NCBI GenBank assembly: GCA_944472135.2
Contig: OX235263.1
Span: forward strand, 33,471,379-33,535,378
Source: Trichobilharzia regenti
Taxonomy: Eukaryota > Platyhelminthes > Trematoda > Strigeidida > Schistosomatidae
Direction of reading: 5' to 3'
DNA: 64,000 nt
Part shown: in pieces, positions 10,420 through 21,960 of the stretch
Layout of the letters: every line of letters starts with the position of its first letter
How positions within the stretch are numbered: position 1 is the stretch's first letter
Made by a program: the position numbers and the translations under genes
Notes under the pieces: model-generated
Databases searched by the model: none
The model's input: only the letters and a program-made list of their open reading frames with translations
What the model was told of the DNA's origin: nothing

Positions 10420-12506
10420 CGAATATACGCATTTGATCATAGGAATTATTAGAAAGACGGTTGGAGAGAAGGAAATTTCCTTTTCGACGAAGTTATCAAC
10501 TAGTCTGTACATTCGTGTATTTATAATAAATGGGTGGGAATGTCCCAGAATAATTTCTGGTCAAGGGTCAGATTAATAACATTACAATTAGGAATTAAAA
10601 TGTCATAATAAACAAGGGGACGAATAAAGCTTAGAAAAAGTAGCATCACAATTACTGAGAAGATTGACATGTTGCGCAATTAGGGGTTAAAAGTTTAGAA
10701 ATAACAAAAATAGACAGGATGTTTTGATAAAAAATCTAGTGGGATCATAACTAATGTGACGCATAATTGTTCATACAATCAAGGATTAAATATGTAGAAA
10801 TAATAAAATGACATAATAGACAGGAAGTTCGGATATAAAAGTATGGTAGTACAAATAGGGATTAAGAAGACTTAAAAATAACATGAATAAACAGGAAGTT
10901 TGGATAAGAAAGTCATTGGGATAGTCACTTTTAGAAGAATTACCTATTTATGATGGCCAGGGCAGGGACAAGGGTTGGACGTATTTCTTTTGGATACATA
11001 GCGTGGGTTTGAGCTTTTGGATAGCTAGTGCCTCGGCTATGCCCAGATGTCTTAATTTTACTCCCTTTGATAGGTTTGATCGGATCTTGTTTATTATTTT
11101 GAATGATTTTTCGAATGGCGCTGAATGGACCAGATGTTCTGTCACTCAACTATATTCACGTTTTCGTTCTCTTTTTACTAGCCAGTCTGGATAGTGTCTT
11201 TCAAGTTGGCGCATGGTACAGCCGATGTCCTAGCTCTGCATGAGCAAGTAAGCTGGTATATGCACGTTCAGGTGGCCAAGTGTGGCAGCTTGTCTTTCGC
11301 GTTCTGGCTGAACCGTTTCTTGCAGGAAGACATCACTCGTAGGGTGCGGCGAAGTATGTTGTCCTCAGAGATTTGCAGAGGCGTTTACGAAGGATTTCTG
11401 CTTCAGTGTCACCTTCGAATTTAGATTAAGAAGAAGTATCTTCTTCGGAATGGATTGGACTTATTCAGAAGTCTTTTTTGATTTGAGATTCTTCTCTATG
11501 AACCTAGGCGGAAAACTGTTTTCCACCAAGGTTCTTTGGAGATTTCGACAATCACTTCCTCGCTGCATATCTTCCGAATCCTCGAGGAAAGAGCGTATAT
11601 CAAATTCCTCCTTTTGCTTAAAAGCACGAAACTTTGAAAGTTGATGAATTGTCTATTCCGTGTAGGCTTTTTGTATATGGACCTTTTCTGAGAGTTGTCG
11701 GCCTTTCTTGTCAGATAGACGTCGAGGAAGTGGAACATTCCGTCGGATTCAGCTTCAAGAGTAAAGTCGATGTTTTGTTGGGTATTGTTGAAGGTTTGAA
11801 GTAAGTTTTCAAGGTCCATGTTCTCATCACAAATGATGAAAGTATCATCAACGTATCTGTTGTAGAGATGGAGGTCGTCGATGGTTGATGATAAGGAGTT
11901 GTTTTCTGGCTATCCATAAAGCAGTCGGCCAGGAAGGGTTCTAGGGTAGAACCCATTGCTACTCCATCTACTTGCCTGTATATTTCATTATTGCAACTAA
12001 AGTATACGTTAAAGGTGTATTGTAGTAACATTTCTTTTAGGTAATGGATCAGTATATGGACATCGATGCTATTGGATTGAATGTAGTCGCAAAGGAAACA
12101 TACGGTTTCTGTCAATGGATCGTTGGTGAAGAGAGAGACGATATCCAAGGAGACCATTTTTTTGTCTGCCATGTTGATATTCTTAACTGAATCAGCGAGG
12201 TCGAATGTGTCAGGGAGGTTGCGTCTTGACAGCTTCTCTTTCACCTGCCCGAGAATCTTAACCAGACATTTCTCGATTGAGTGATATGGGGAACCTATCA
12301 TATCTAGTATTGGGCGGAGTTGAGTTTAATCCACCCCCTGTTTATTATGGCATTTTAATTCCTAATTGTAATGTTATTAATTTGACCATTGACCGGAAAT
12401 TATTCTGGAACTTCCCACTCATTTATTATAAATACACAAATGTACAGCCTAGTTGATGACTTTGTTGAAAAGGAAATTTTCTTCTCTCCAACCGTCTTTT
12501 TAATAA
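10420..12506 (-). mobile_element. PLE family 2 with inverted ends, inserted in an RTE LINE
   Basis: Coding is on the minus strand. From 12301 leftwards it has KMVSLDIVSLFTN (RT), EIYRQVDGVAMGST, then FTLEAESDGMFHFLDVYLTR, KRSIYKKPTRNRQFINFQSF and KRRNLIYALSSRIRKIC. A GIY-YIG-region remnant and LCIQKKYVQPLSLPW end near 10948. The 3' end is at the left. The right end (about 12344-12506) is an inverted copy of 10446-10620. The left end carries 26 extra bases (10420-10445) not present in the inverted copy. Confidence 0.85.
10560..10935 (-). repeat. degenerate tandem repeat in PLE 3' region
   Basis: Words like GACATAATAGACAGGAAGT, GGATAAGAAAGT and GGATTAAAT recur about four times at roughly 75-100 bp spacing. 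The units have diverged strongly. This lies between the PLE stop codon and its 3' end. Confidence 0.5.
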
Positions 12507-13440
12507 TTCTCCAGTTCTCTTTAACTTTGCCATCGATGATATTCTAGAGTCATCGCTGAAGAGCGTGTGTGTTGACGGTGTAGATCTGCTTCCTGGAGAT
12601 AGAGATTTTGACCTCGAGTATGCAGACGATATCGTGTTACTGTTTAATAGTATGTAGGCTGCCCAAATCTCACTTGATCGGTTGGCAATCAGTGTCTGTA
12701 AGTATGGTATATACTTTATGTCAAGTGCAAACTACTGTTGCAAGATTGGTGGGAGCCTGTACCTGCACTCACCCTTGCTGGTGAACCGCTTGCAGTCGTT
12801 GACTAGTTCATGTATTTAGGTAGCTATGTGATCGCTAGCGGAGGTGTGACGGATGAGACTTCTAACCGCATAGGGGAAGCTAGGGTAGCATTCACTTATT
12901 AGGCCACCTCTAGCGCCAATGTGAAGTCAACCTGACTGTGAAAATTCGGTTTACAATGCTGCGGTTCGCTCAGTCTTGCTTTATGAGTTTGAAACATGGT
13001 CTCTCCGAACTGAAAATTTTCAGCGACTCTGTGTATTCCATCATCACTGTCTCAGTTGAATTACTGGTGTCCGATGGCATCACTGTGTGAGTAATTCTGA
13101 GGTCTGGCAACGTTTGTTTCGACACAATGAAGATCACCATTCATTGAGTGTCGTCATCTGGAAGCATATGCTACAAATGTTATCATCCCAGAGGCTTCCG
13201 TGCTGGCCGGTGTTCGATAGCCCTGGGACTGGAGGAACAGAGTGTAGTGGTGGTCAGCCCATGATGTGGCGTCATAGGAGGAAGGATATTTGTGTTAGGT
13301 TAGCATCAGTTGGTAGATCATGGTTGAGTTCTGAAAGATAGTTCAAATGGCTGGCTCAAGACATCAGATATGACAAGAGTCTCAATCACTGGTGAAAATG
13401 CTGCAACTTCCTTCTTTCTTCTCTTTCTGAAAGTACCATG

Positions 13441-13747
13441 CATCAATAAATGTTGAATGATCTTCATCAAATATGCTTTCTTGCTTTCCGAATGAGGTCC
13501 TTCATTTATTTTCTGTTTATTTCCTTTATATATTGTCGTTTTATTATAGTCATACGGCACATTGCATCAAGTTCGTTTTTAAATAAATAACCAAATAGAC
13601 TGGATGGCTATAATATAATACTAGTAATAGTAGCTTTATTCAGGAAATTATGTTTAAACACAACACAAAATTTTCAGCGTAATTTCTTACAAAATGATTA
13701 CTTCAAATATAGAATCTTCAGGTAAATATACATTGACAATATATCCT
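13441..13747. other. flank with no recognised element
   Basis: AT-rich sequence after the end of the LINE coding remnant. An AAATAAATAACC run near 13580 may be the LINE tail. Nothing else was seen. Confidence 0.35.
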
Positions 13748-13940
13748 ATGTGCGTCGGTGGCACAGTGGTTAGGACTCTCGCCGACCATGCATATGGTCC
13801 GGGGTTCGAGCCCACGCCGACGCACACCTGATATCTATGGTCGGCCTGCGAAATTTGGGCTACCGATATCCACGCTGAAAATTCCATACTTGTACCAAAA
13901 ATACGGTGTGGAATCAAGCTGTAATCAAAAATAAAAAAAA
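13748..13940 (+). repeat. SINE family F with tRNA-like head and A-rich tail
   Basis: Positions 13751-13824 fold as a tRNA-like unit: a 7-bp acceptor stem TGCGTCG/CGACGCA, A box GTGGCACAGTGG and B box GGGGTTCGAGCCC. A body follows with GCTGAAAATTCCATACTTGT, then an A-rich tail. The tail words match the 3' end of LINE family K in this window. A reverse copy lies at 32746-32935. Confidence 0.8.
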
Positions 13941-14349
13941 ATAAAATAAAAATAATATACTGTCTGAAACAAGACCAAGTCCTCTACCACAGTATTCCTT
14001 CATTTTCTTCTTGAAGTGCACAGTGGTTGGTTGGAAGTCAATTAAAACATTTTCGTTGGTTCCTGTTGCAATCCATGAATAATATTGAAAGATTAGAACA
14101 AAAGGATACGGAAGAAGGTAGATGCATCAGGCTGGATGGGAATTGTAGGTAACCCAGTGATCATATGGAATTCTTAAGCGACAGAAAGGTAAAACAATTT
14201 AGTGAATTTATTGATAACAATTAGGCAGACATCTTGGTTTAAATCCGGTATATAAGTGTTAGTAGATATACGATAACCACATGCCTTACTCTATCCATCC
14301 CTTTTTTCTTTCTTTTTGCATGACCTTCCGTATTCTTTCAAAGTTAACT
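13941..14349. other. no recognised feature
   Basis: AT-rich unique-looking sequence. No open frame with coding character, no repeat match elsewhere in the window. Confidence 0.35.
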
Positions 14350-16262
14350 TCACTGAATATCCCAATGATCTAACCATTTCTGCTTTGGATTTTTCTTATA
14401 TGAATAGATTCTTATCTGAAGTGCACAAATGGTCTTAAACTAAATCCACCTAAGTGTTTTACCGTTGATTTCAGTTTCGGATGCGAAAAAGACTTGCGTG
14501 GACTGATTCAGTCGTATGATTTCCGTAATACTTGGTGGCACTGTGATAGGGAGTTAATCGAATATCGCTCATCTCGGCATCAGTTTGTCTTCGAATCTCT
14601 TTCGGCCGCCTCATATGGTATTGATTTCTAGGGGTATTTTTCGTTAGACATATTACATAGAGAAGTTGAGAGTTTATGCTGGCATAACTCAACCTTTTCT
14701 CTTACAATTTATTAATTCATATATTCTGCCCATTCTCCTCTATCATCTGCGATTGTTCTACTTTGGACTTCTCAAAAAAGACTATGTCATATAATGTAGA
14801 ACACTAAAGACTGTAAGTAGGGTTAGTGGTGTGCCTTTGACTCTGCTAACTGACATTATTGTCAATAGGTACTTCAATTCTTGCAGTTGGCTAAAGTTAT
14901 CTTGTCTGATACCGCACATCCTCTTTACTTTCAACTTTCTCCTTGTATCTCTTCGGGTAAAACCGGAAGAAACTTCATAAGAATTTACGTTCGTACAGTT
15001 CCTAAGTATAAAAATTCTACCATACTATTATATTTAGCACGGGTGGTTGTGTGTGAAGAGAGAGTCAGGCGTCAGAAAAGAGCTTATAAACTTTTTAAAT
15101 CAGTAACTGAACTGCAAATTATAAGCAAAGATTATTATTATTACATGTATTATACTTCATTGTGTTTCCACCATCATTCTGTTTGTAATGGTTTCATTAT
15201 GAATATTATTATTGCTATTGTGAATTTCATATATCCCCATTGAGTCATATGAAAAAGAGAAGACGTTCAATAAAGAGACTCTTTTCCACGGCGAATTCAT
15301 TCACATAGCTGTACAATCACATTTATATATGGTTATTTGTGAATGTGTACATGAGGTTTGTCAAGTATAGATAATTGGTCAGGTAGTACAAGAATGATCT
15401 AATATAGAAACAAGGTTAATTAGAGAGCAGCTAAAGTAAGATTGAGTTAGTTAGTAAGTTAGATGACGTAATATAATTGACTAAAATGTTTCAACTTAGG
15501 TCAGGATAGCATCAGAGGTAATTACAGGTAGAGACTAAGTAGAAGTAGGGTAGGTAATAATGCCATTTAAATTAGAACTGAAACTGAGCGAATAATTTGG
15601 ATGACGTAACATAACTGACTAGAAATTGAGCGTTGGTCAAGTCAGTAACAGTGGTAGGGAGGTGTAGAAATTAAATCTGGTGAGAGGAGAGAACAAGAAA
15701 GTTGAAAATGTAAAATATTACATTTGAGAAGACAAAATAATACTAATGAAGCGACAGACAAAAAAAGATTAGGTAGAATTTACTTGTTGGGTAATAAGAT
15801 AGATTAAGTCCATTGCAAGTGTTGTGATTGAACGAACTTCTTCTGTATGCATAGTTCGGGACTTAGCAGGTGAATCGCCATTACTTTTGCAGTTTGAAGA
15901 AGTCTGATTCGTACACCTTTAGGAAGATTACTTCGTATTCTGTAGACGACTTTGAAGTTTGTTTGGGGTGTAGCTTGGTGTCCGGAATCTATCAGATGTT
16001 CTAAGATGGAGCTGCGGGAGCATCGTTTTTCTCCTTTGTAAAACCATGTTGGTAAGTGTTCGGAGATAGGTTTGGAAAGCGAGCGCTATGTGAATGAATT
16101 CGCCGAAACGAGTCTCTTGGCTGAACGTTTTCTCTTTTTCAATTTTATATTTGTACATATTTATAAAAGGAGCTAAGTTGTTGCCATATGTATAAATATG
16201 CTGAAAATTCCATTCTGTATAATTAACATTGTTTGGAATAAAATGATTAATATTATTATTTA
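14350..16262 (+). mobile_element. LINE family K, split by a PLE
   Basis: The left part (to about 15232) contains the post-RT region: LLKKDYVI, VSRVSGVPLTLLTD, then QLAKVILSDTAHPLYFQLSP and RTVPKYKNSTI. The right part (16151-16262) holds the 3' tail with GCTGAAAATTCCATTCTGTA, GGAATAAAATG and (ATT)n. Between them is the PLE at 15233-16140. The copy has stops and frameshifts. Confidence 0.7.
15233..16140 (-). mobile_element. PLE family 2 with inverted ends inside LINE K
   Basis: Minus-strand frames give SKPISEHLPTWFYKG, SSILEHLIDSGH, an AKVMAIHLLSPELCIQKK block, the end of a PLE endonuclease. The left end (15251-15315, GAAAAAGAGAAGACGTTC onwards) is repeated inverted at about 16080-16140. The left end has 18 extra bases (15233-15250). 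Candidate target repeats AATTTCATAT (15223-15232) and AATTTTATAT (16141-16150) differ at one base. Confidence 0.7.
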
Positions 16263-17037
16263 AAAAAAGTGATGAGTGACTAGGTTTGCAAAACAGTTAA
16301 GTTGATATAAGTCTATAAATGAATTAAACTTCTGTACTGGAAATTACCAGTGATACCTGAGATCATAATTAACTTCGCTGTAAAGTACACATGAACATTA
16401 CCAATGAGAACCAACTGCACTTATCAGACATATAAGGGTGGTTACAGTTTGATATAGAGTGAATTCAATCCTCTTACGTGAAAATGGCAAGTATACGATA
16501 TATAGTGTCAGATAAATTACAATACTAAGAGTAATGAGTGGAACTCAAGTATTTCAGTCTGAACTCAGGAAACCAATCGATGATTTGTTCTGTATAGCTT
16601 GCCGAACTTCCAAGAAGAACTCACAGTTAAAAATTATATTCCAACAATGCCAAAACTATCTGTCTGTTTTCCACATAGAACTTTGCACTGATATGCAGCA
16701 GTTCAAGTCGCCTCACTCACTACATGTAGCGCACAAAGCAAGAGAAGAAAGTAGAAGAAATGTCAAATGGAGACAGTAAACTGGGATATGAGAAAAAAGA
16801 AATATTAAAAACGAAGAGCAATATAGTTTTATTGGGTATTATAAGTCATAAGGAGTAAATGCCAAAACATACCTGAGACTGACAGAATCCGTGGTAAGTC
16901 TCAATAGTGCCGTCTGGAAAATATACAGTCCAAATGTTTCTCAGGTACGAAATGCATACTGAGAACTGATAAGAATATTCTTGAAATGGTAGGATCGAAA
17001 CTCTGTCTGCGAGAATCAAACAGAACGGAACAAATAT

Positions 17038-17205
17038 CTAACAATATCTAACCGATTCCACACATGCATATAAATGAAGGAAAAAAGTTGTGTGAGTAAC
17101 TTGATATGATTATGAGTGGCAATAGTTTGTGCTCGAAACGTCATCAGTTAATATAACTGTACAACACTGTGTGAATTATCAAAATATAATCTTATCCATA
17201 ATGGA
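17038..17205 (+). mobile_element. 5'-truncated PLE family 1 tail
   Basis: Only the 3' untranslated region is present, including the hammerhead-like motif (17101-17147) and the family end CTTATCCATAATG. Imperfect flanking repeats GAACGGAACAAATAT (17023-17037) and GAACAGAACAAAATAT (17206-17221) look like a target duplication. Confidence 0.7.
17101..17147 (+). ncRNA. hammerhead-like motif of PLE family 1
   Basis: TTGAT stem I, core ATGATTA (17106-17112), stem II GAG..CTC, GAAA, CGTC, ATCAG. Same A3-U8 core as the other family 1 copies. Confidence 0.45.
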
Positions 17206-17515
17206 GAACAGAACAAAATATGTTTCCTACGGACAGTCTGAAGTCGAGCAGCCACTCTATGGCGTAACTTTGATTGAGTTCATCCGAGCAAAATCGTGAA
17301 ACAACACCAACACACAATAGTAAAATGAAGCCTTGAAAATAGGAGTCAACCAAAAAAAAAGATAACAAGAATTAAGTCAAGAGAGGATAAGCAAATTTTA
17401 GAATGATGATGTAGGTTAGGGGAAAAAAGAGTAATAACTACAAAATTGGTTGAAATATTCAAATAAGTAGCAATACGATGGTAAATAGTTCACAGAATGA
17501 TTTTCACATCAGTTA

Positions 17516-18180
17516 TTCTGCTACACTATTATTATTGTTCCCTTGGGGTCCTAGTGGAACATCGGGCTTCAACTGTAGGTTTCCACTTGCTTCTCTCTTC
17601 TGCTGTACTTTTCACTTGCATCCATGTTAGTTCATACTGTTTCAGCTCCTCTTCACACGATCTCCTCCATGCCACCCTTGGACGTTCCACTCGCCGCTTC
17701 CCTTTCGGGCCAGGTTCGCATTCATATCACCCATTAGGATTCTGATATCGCCATTCGGGACGTTGTCCATTACTGTTTGTAGTTGTCTGTAGAAAGCCTC
17801 CTTCTTCTCTTGTTTTGAGACGTTTGTAGGCGCATAGCATTGAATGATTGTAACTTTCCTTCCTTTTGAGTTGAACCTAGCTGTCATTATCCTGGTTGAG
17901 ATTAGTTCCCACTGCATGAGGGCTTTGGCTGCTGTTGGTGACATCATGATGGCCACTTCCTCGGTGTGCTCGTGGTTTTCCTCTGGGTGACCGGAATAGA
18001 TTGCTGTTTATCCAGTTGATAGTTGGCACCTTCCACATCTGTTCCATCTGCTCTCGTAGATTCACAACACTTCTATTCCATATCTTCTCATTTCAGCGGC
18101 TACCTGGGCAGCCTTTCCAGTTTCGTACATTGTACGAACATTCCACGTCCGCATCCTTATTTTTGCTTTCATCGAAAGAA
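17516..18180 (-). mobile_element. RTE-like LINE deletion derivative: endonuclease joined to 3' tail
   Basis: From the right, minus strand: RTWNVRTMYETGKAAQVAAE, the N-terminal block of the apurinic-type endonuclease, then VTIIQCYAPTN and ILMGDMNAN. Directly after GDMNAN the sequence jumps to the C-terminal RRVERPRVAWRR-like segment and the LINE 3' tail (GAAGCCCGATGTTCCACTAG, then AAT repeats). Reverse transcriptase is absent, so about two thirds of the element are deleted. Confidence 0.75.
17642..17956 (-). pseudogene. RTE endonuclease fragment
   Basis: 105 codons open from MAIMMSPTAAKALMQWE to GGDRVKRS. The EN motifs QCYAPTN and LMGDMNAN are clear; the frame then crosses the deletion junction near 17706. 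The upstream N-terminal EN block is in a shifted frame, so the domain is broken. Confidence 0.7.
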
Positions 18181-18299
18181 GGCACATCGGCTGACTGGCT
18201 TCCCGAAGGCTTTGACCAGCCTGCGTCATTTCACTTCCCCGATTCCAGCGAAAAGTAAGGCTATTGCTTATGTTTTTAGAATTTTTAATATATTTATTC

Positions 18300-18435
18300 G
18301 TTGAAGTTTCTGTAGCGATTTGGTTGTTTTACGGGGGTGGAGTTGCTAGCACTACACCCCAACCTTCCCTCCTTATCCGGGCTTGGGACCGGCAAGAAAA
18401 CTAGCGCGCTAGTAATCTAGGCGAGGTTCTGCTAA
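18300..18435 (-). repeat. SINE-like repeat family G
   Basis: The stretch with GTTTCTGTAGC, CACCCCAACCTTCCCTC-like and CTAGGCGAGG words recurs at 34345-34455. It resembles the body of SINE family B (aaccttccctc..gcctggtaa) read in reverse but lacks a clear tRNA-like head. Confidence 0.45.
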
Positions 18436-20029
18436 ACTAAGTGCTAATATTATTTATAATGCTTGAAGTATCAGTTTCTCTGTACAGTTTTGTGTCAGTA
18501 TCCAACCTTTCTGGCTTTGATGCCCCAGAGCTAGAATCGAATCTGTACTACTTATTCGAACCTCCACTGGCATTCGTTTGTGTACTGTTTGGCTAGAAGG
18601 CAGTATGTAGACTGATAAACAACGGATTATCCTTTATCATTGATATGGTGATCAAGGTCAGCCTGGAAGTAAACCAATCAGAATTGACCTACGTAGAATA
18701 ACGCCCACTATTTTATTGATCATGATTGTAGGCTAATCGACATATCCTCGTGATTTTTTGAATTATAGGTTTTTGTGTAAAATATACTATGGTTGGTGCT
18801 GAAATATGCATTTCGGCTTGCGTCGTTGTGTTCTCACTTAAGTAGATTGGTATAACGAACACGTACCTGTCGTATACTGTTGTTGGTGTAGTCAGACGGT
18901 ATTCGGGATCAGCACGTCTGCGTTCAACTCAGCGTCCCTATTTCACTCTCAGAGTCACTGATAAAAATAAAAGTGGTGGTATCATTAAAGAAGATTTTAT
19001 TGTGTCATGAAGCAGCTTACCGAAGAAATACTGTCTCTGCTTACGCGTTGAAATCTGTAAAGGTTGTGCATTATGGTTGCTTAAACCTGTAACCTAGATG
19101 AGGACCATTCGACTTTTGAGTAGGTTAATAATATCGTTATACAGTGTGATGGTAAGCCATTTGATCAGTTTACGTTTATTGTCAGTACGTGTCATATGTG
19201 TTCTGCGCCGTCTAAATGTGAATTATTTCTCAAGATTGTTGAGGACTTGTGCCAACACTCACTATCTCAGGTGAACTGTAAGAAGCAGTTCATTTATTGG
19301 AATAACTACGTGAGCGATACCGGAAATGCGACTGATGAAATTATAATTGTAAAACAAAACTCAGGGGCGCCTATGGCATACAATCAGACAGGATTGGGGA
19401 TGTCATCTTGGAACACAAGCTTCAGTGACTTTGAAGAATAAACTTTCAATACTTTGGTTGGATACTAGTTAGCAACTAATGTAATGTATCTGCTCTTTTG
19501 TTTGGGGCATCTCCAGTGGCTTTCATATAGCTTACAGTTTTCTAAACTTGAGGCTGGTAGGAAAAATCGGCGGAGTAGCAACCCACCACTTAGTGCTGTC
19601 AGATAGACAGTCGGACTGAGTTATCACCTATCGTTGCATAATAGCTATGGGTAAGGTTCTTGAGATTGCATAACTCTAGGGTTATCGGATTAGGCTGAGT
19701 CGAAACCAACTGCCAACACATTGCTATTATTGTCTATTTTTCTGAGTAGTATGAAGTTATGAAAGCTCTTTCGAATGTTCTTCCGAAGTATTTTTACTTA
19801 TTAGCAATTTTATTCTTAAACCACTTTAGTTTTTTTCTTATGTTGTTGTTCTACTATTTTTTATGGTGCTTCCATCGGGACACAATATCAAGTTTCTGTT
19901 TCAAATAAAATAATATAAAACGAAATTTTCGATATCTGTTCTGCGCAGAACTCGCTTTCTAATCTCGCCATAAGCTGTTTTTCTTAATCATTTTAATTCA
20001 TAGTGCAACATAAAGCTTCATTATTATTA
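18436..20029. other. no recognised feature; possible decayed LINE
   Basis: A frame at 19196-19441 is open for 81 codons, but neither its product nor its neighbours match a family I know. No splice-bounded exon series is apparent. A poorly preserved LINE is the likeliest content. Confidence 0.3.
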
Positions 20030-21175
20030 TTATTTCCTTTAATTACTAGAGGAACATAGGGCTTCAGCTGCACGTCTCCAGTGCGTTCGGTTCTCTGCTA
20101 ATGTTTTCACCTGGCTCCAAGTCTGCCCACATGCTTTCATCTCCTATTAACATGACCTCCTTCAAGTTACCCTTGAACGACCAACACGCCGCTTCCCTTT
20201 CGTGTTCCATTCGAGGTCTTGTCTGGTGATGTCACCTGACGGTTTGTTTCCTCAGAGTATGGCCAATTCACCTCCATTTCTTCCTGCATATTTGTTTCAC
20301 AATCGGTTCCTGGTTGCCACGCTCCCAGAGGTCCCTGTTGCTGATCTTCTCTGACTGGACATCTGTTGTTGAGTACTGAGCGAAGACAACTGTTAATGAA
20401 GGTCTGCAGTTTATTTGAGATGCTCTTTATGACGCGCTGGTCAAGTATCTGATCCGTATTGTAGCACTGACTTCACATTGGAGTTGAAAATCCGGATCTT
20501 ATTTTCATTTTATGCTGAGTGCTGTTGACCTCCACACAGACTTGAGAGTAGTGAAAGCTTGTCTTGCTTTTCCGATTCTTGTTTTGATATCCTTATCAAT
20601 GCCGTCCGACTGTAGTTGAAACGATGCTTCCCAGGTTGGTAGGTAGGTAAAGGAGGTTGTTTCTTTCAGGTTCCTCCAATTTATGCTGATTGCTGTTTGT
20701 TATTGTTGCCCAGGAATCTTCGTTACCTCTGTTTTATCTGTGTTTACCTGAACTCCTATCTTTGATGCTTCTTCTACCGCCAACTTGTTGCTTTTCACTT
20801 GCATATCTTCCGATTTGTGAGAAATCACATACATGTCATCGGGGAAGTCCAGATCCTCCAAGTTTTTTGTGTGAGTCCATTTTATGCCTGTTTCCTCATT
20901 GACCGCTGTTTGTCGCATCATCCAATCTACTGCAATCAGGAAAATCATTGGCGATAGTAGGCAGCCTTGTCTTACTACCGTCTTTACCTCGAAGGGTTCC
21001 GTGAGTTTCCCTTTGTGGATTACTTGACATGTGGCATTGTCGTACAACTGTTGGACGAGGTGTATAATTGTCGATGGGACCCCGTAGTAGCGAAGTAGTT
21101 ACCAAATGACCTCTCGATCGACGCTGCGCTATCGAAGGCCTTTTCAAAGTCGATGAAGTTGAGATAGATAGGTGA
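20030..21175 (-). mobile_element. RTE-like LINE, reverse transcriptase to 3' tail
   Basis: Minus strand from 21175: NFIDFEKAFDSAAS-like motif A, VQQLYDNATCQVIHKGKL, VRQGCLLSPMIFLIAVDWMM, then DLDFPDDM at the catalytic box (both Asp kept, Ala to Pro between). KIGVQVNTDKTEVTKI follows. The 3' end is GAAGCCCTATGTTCCTCTAG with (AAT)n at 20030. 5'-truncated; several stops. Confidence 0.8.
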
Positions 21176-21177
21176 CT

Positions 21178-21405
21178 GCCATTCCAAGCTACGTAGGGCT
21201 TCAGGCTAGAGCTTTTAATTTTCAGTAGTATTGGTGTCTATTTTTATGGGATGGGCTGGCTAGCCTCATGCCCAAACTTCCCTCTTTACCGGTCTTATTA
21301 TTGGCTTAGCGAGATAAAGCAGTGCGTTGGTGGCCGGGTATCAAACCCCGAACCACCTGTGTGGTTGACGAGCACCCTACAACTGTACTAACGATACCAC
21401 GTATT
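21178..21405 (-). repeat. SINE family B
   Basis: Read on minus: tRNA-like head with B box GGGTTTGATACCC, body CTAAGCCAATAATAAGACCG..AAAGAGGGAAGTTTGGGC, and a tail GAAGCCCTACGT. It abuts the truncated end of the RTE LINE at 21175. The tail resembles the LINE tail. Confidence 0.7.
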
Positions 21406-21682
21406 ACTACTTATTTACCGCTACATGAATACTCAGTATTTTTAACAATAAAGTTCTGTAAGCAGTAAACGATCGTTTTTACTAACTTATTTAGTAATAT
21501 TATTCAGAGATTGCGCACTTAAGCAGTACGCTCTGTCTCACAAGTTTCGAATTAGAGTGGAAAGACTTGTAGAGTGAACTGTTAATCTAATCAGGTCAAT
21601 GTTCCGGATTGGTAGGTTGTTGAAAATAAAATAGGTACTCGTTAATATAAGTTACGTTCATCATGTCCGTATTTTCTGTATT

Positions 21683-21960
21683 CATTGTATTATTCCTTTG
21701 GGTTCCAAGTGGAACGTAGGGCTTCAGGCGAACATCTCGATTTCACCTTTTTCTTTGTAGTTATTTTAGCTCCCTTCATGATTGCCGATAATCTTTCATC
21801 TCCTCTTCCCACTACCTCCTCTGTGTCAGCCTTGGACTCTCAGCTAGTCATTTCCCACTTGGATACCATTGGAGTGATGGTCTGGAGAGCGGTGTCACTC
21901 AGTGGTCTCCTCAGTGTCTGTCCAATCCATTTTCTTTAGTTCTCCGCTCTTTCTTTCTAT
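21683..21960 (-). mobile_element. RTE-like LINE 3' end
   Basis: Only the last part of the C-terminus and the tail remain: on minus, GAAGCCCTACGTTCCACTTG and the preceding coding remnant, matching the layout of the ends at 17.5, 20.0 and 50.5 kb. Confidence 0.65.

Larger units (their letters stand above)
10046..13440 (+). mobile_element. RTE-like LINE reverse transcriptase, split by a PLE
   Basis: The first part (to 10419) has LEYRYMYWRPTIVVFLD (RT motif A region) and SQVRQGCLISPF. The second part (from 12507) resumes with SPVLFNFAIDDILE, then DLEYADDIVLL with the catalytic YADD, and the C-terminal GVRWHHCVSNSEVWQRLFRH and GTGGTECSGGQPM blocks to about 13440. The insert 10420-12506 sits between 13-bp repeats (TTCTCCATTTCTC and TTCTCCAGTTCTC). 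Stops and frameshifts show it is not active. Confidence 0.85.
16600..17330 (+). repeat. unclassified dispersed repeat, split by a PLE tail
   Basis: About 16677-16850 matches 7527-7690 (shared words around ACTTTGCACTGATATGCAGC and CAAGCAAGAGAAGAAAG). It continues to 17037 and resumes after 17206. The shared stretch has open frames but no motif I recognise. It may be a fragment of a larger element. Confidence 0.45.

Noticed and set aside
13750..13826. Possible functional tRNA gene
   Set aside because: It folds like a tRNA with A and B boxes, but the same unit recurs at 32.75 kb with a long body and A-rich tail, and no clean anticodon arm is evident; it is a SINE head.
15250..16150. Hammerhead in PLE family 2 ends (around CGAATTCATT..GCCGAAAC)
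   Set aside because: GAAAC is present, but I could not place a CUGANGA-like core and a stem II consistently among copies.
19196..19441. 81-codon frame as a small gene
   Set aside because: No start context, partner exon or recognisable domain; it sits in a repeat-like region.
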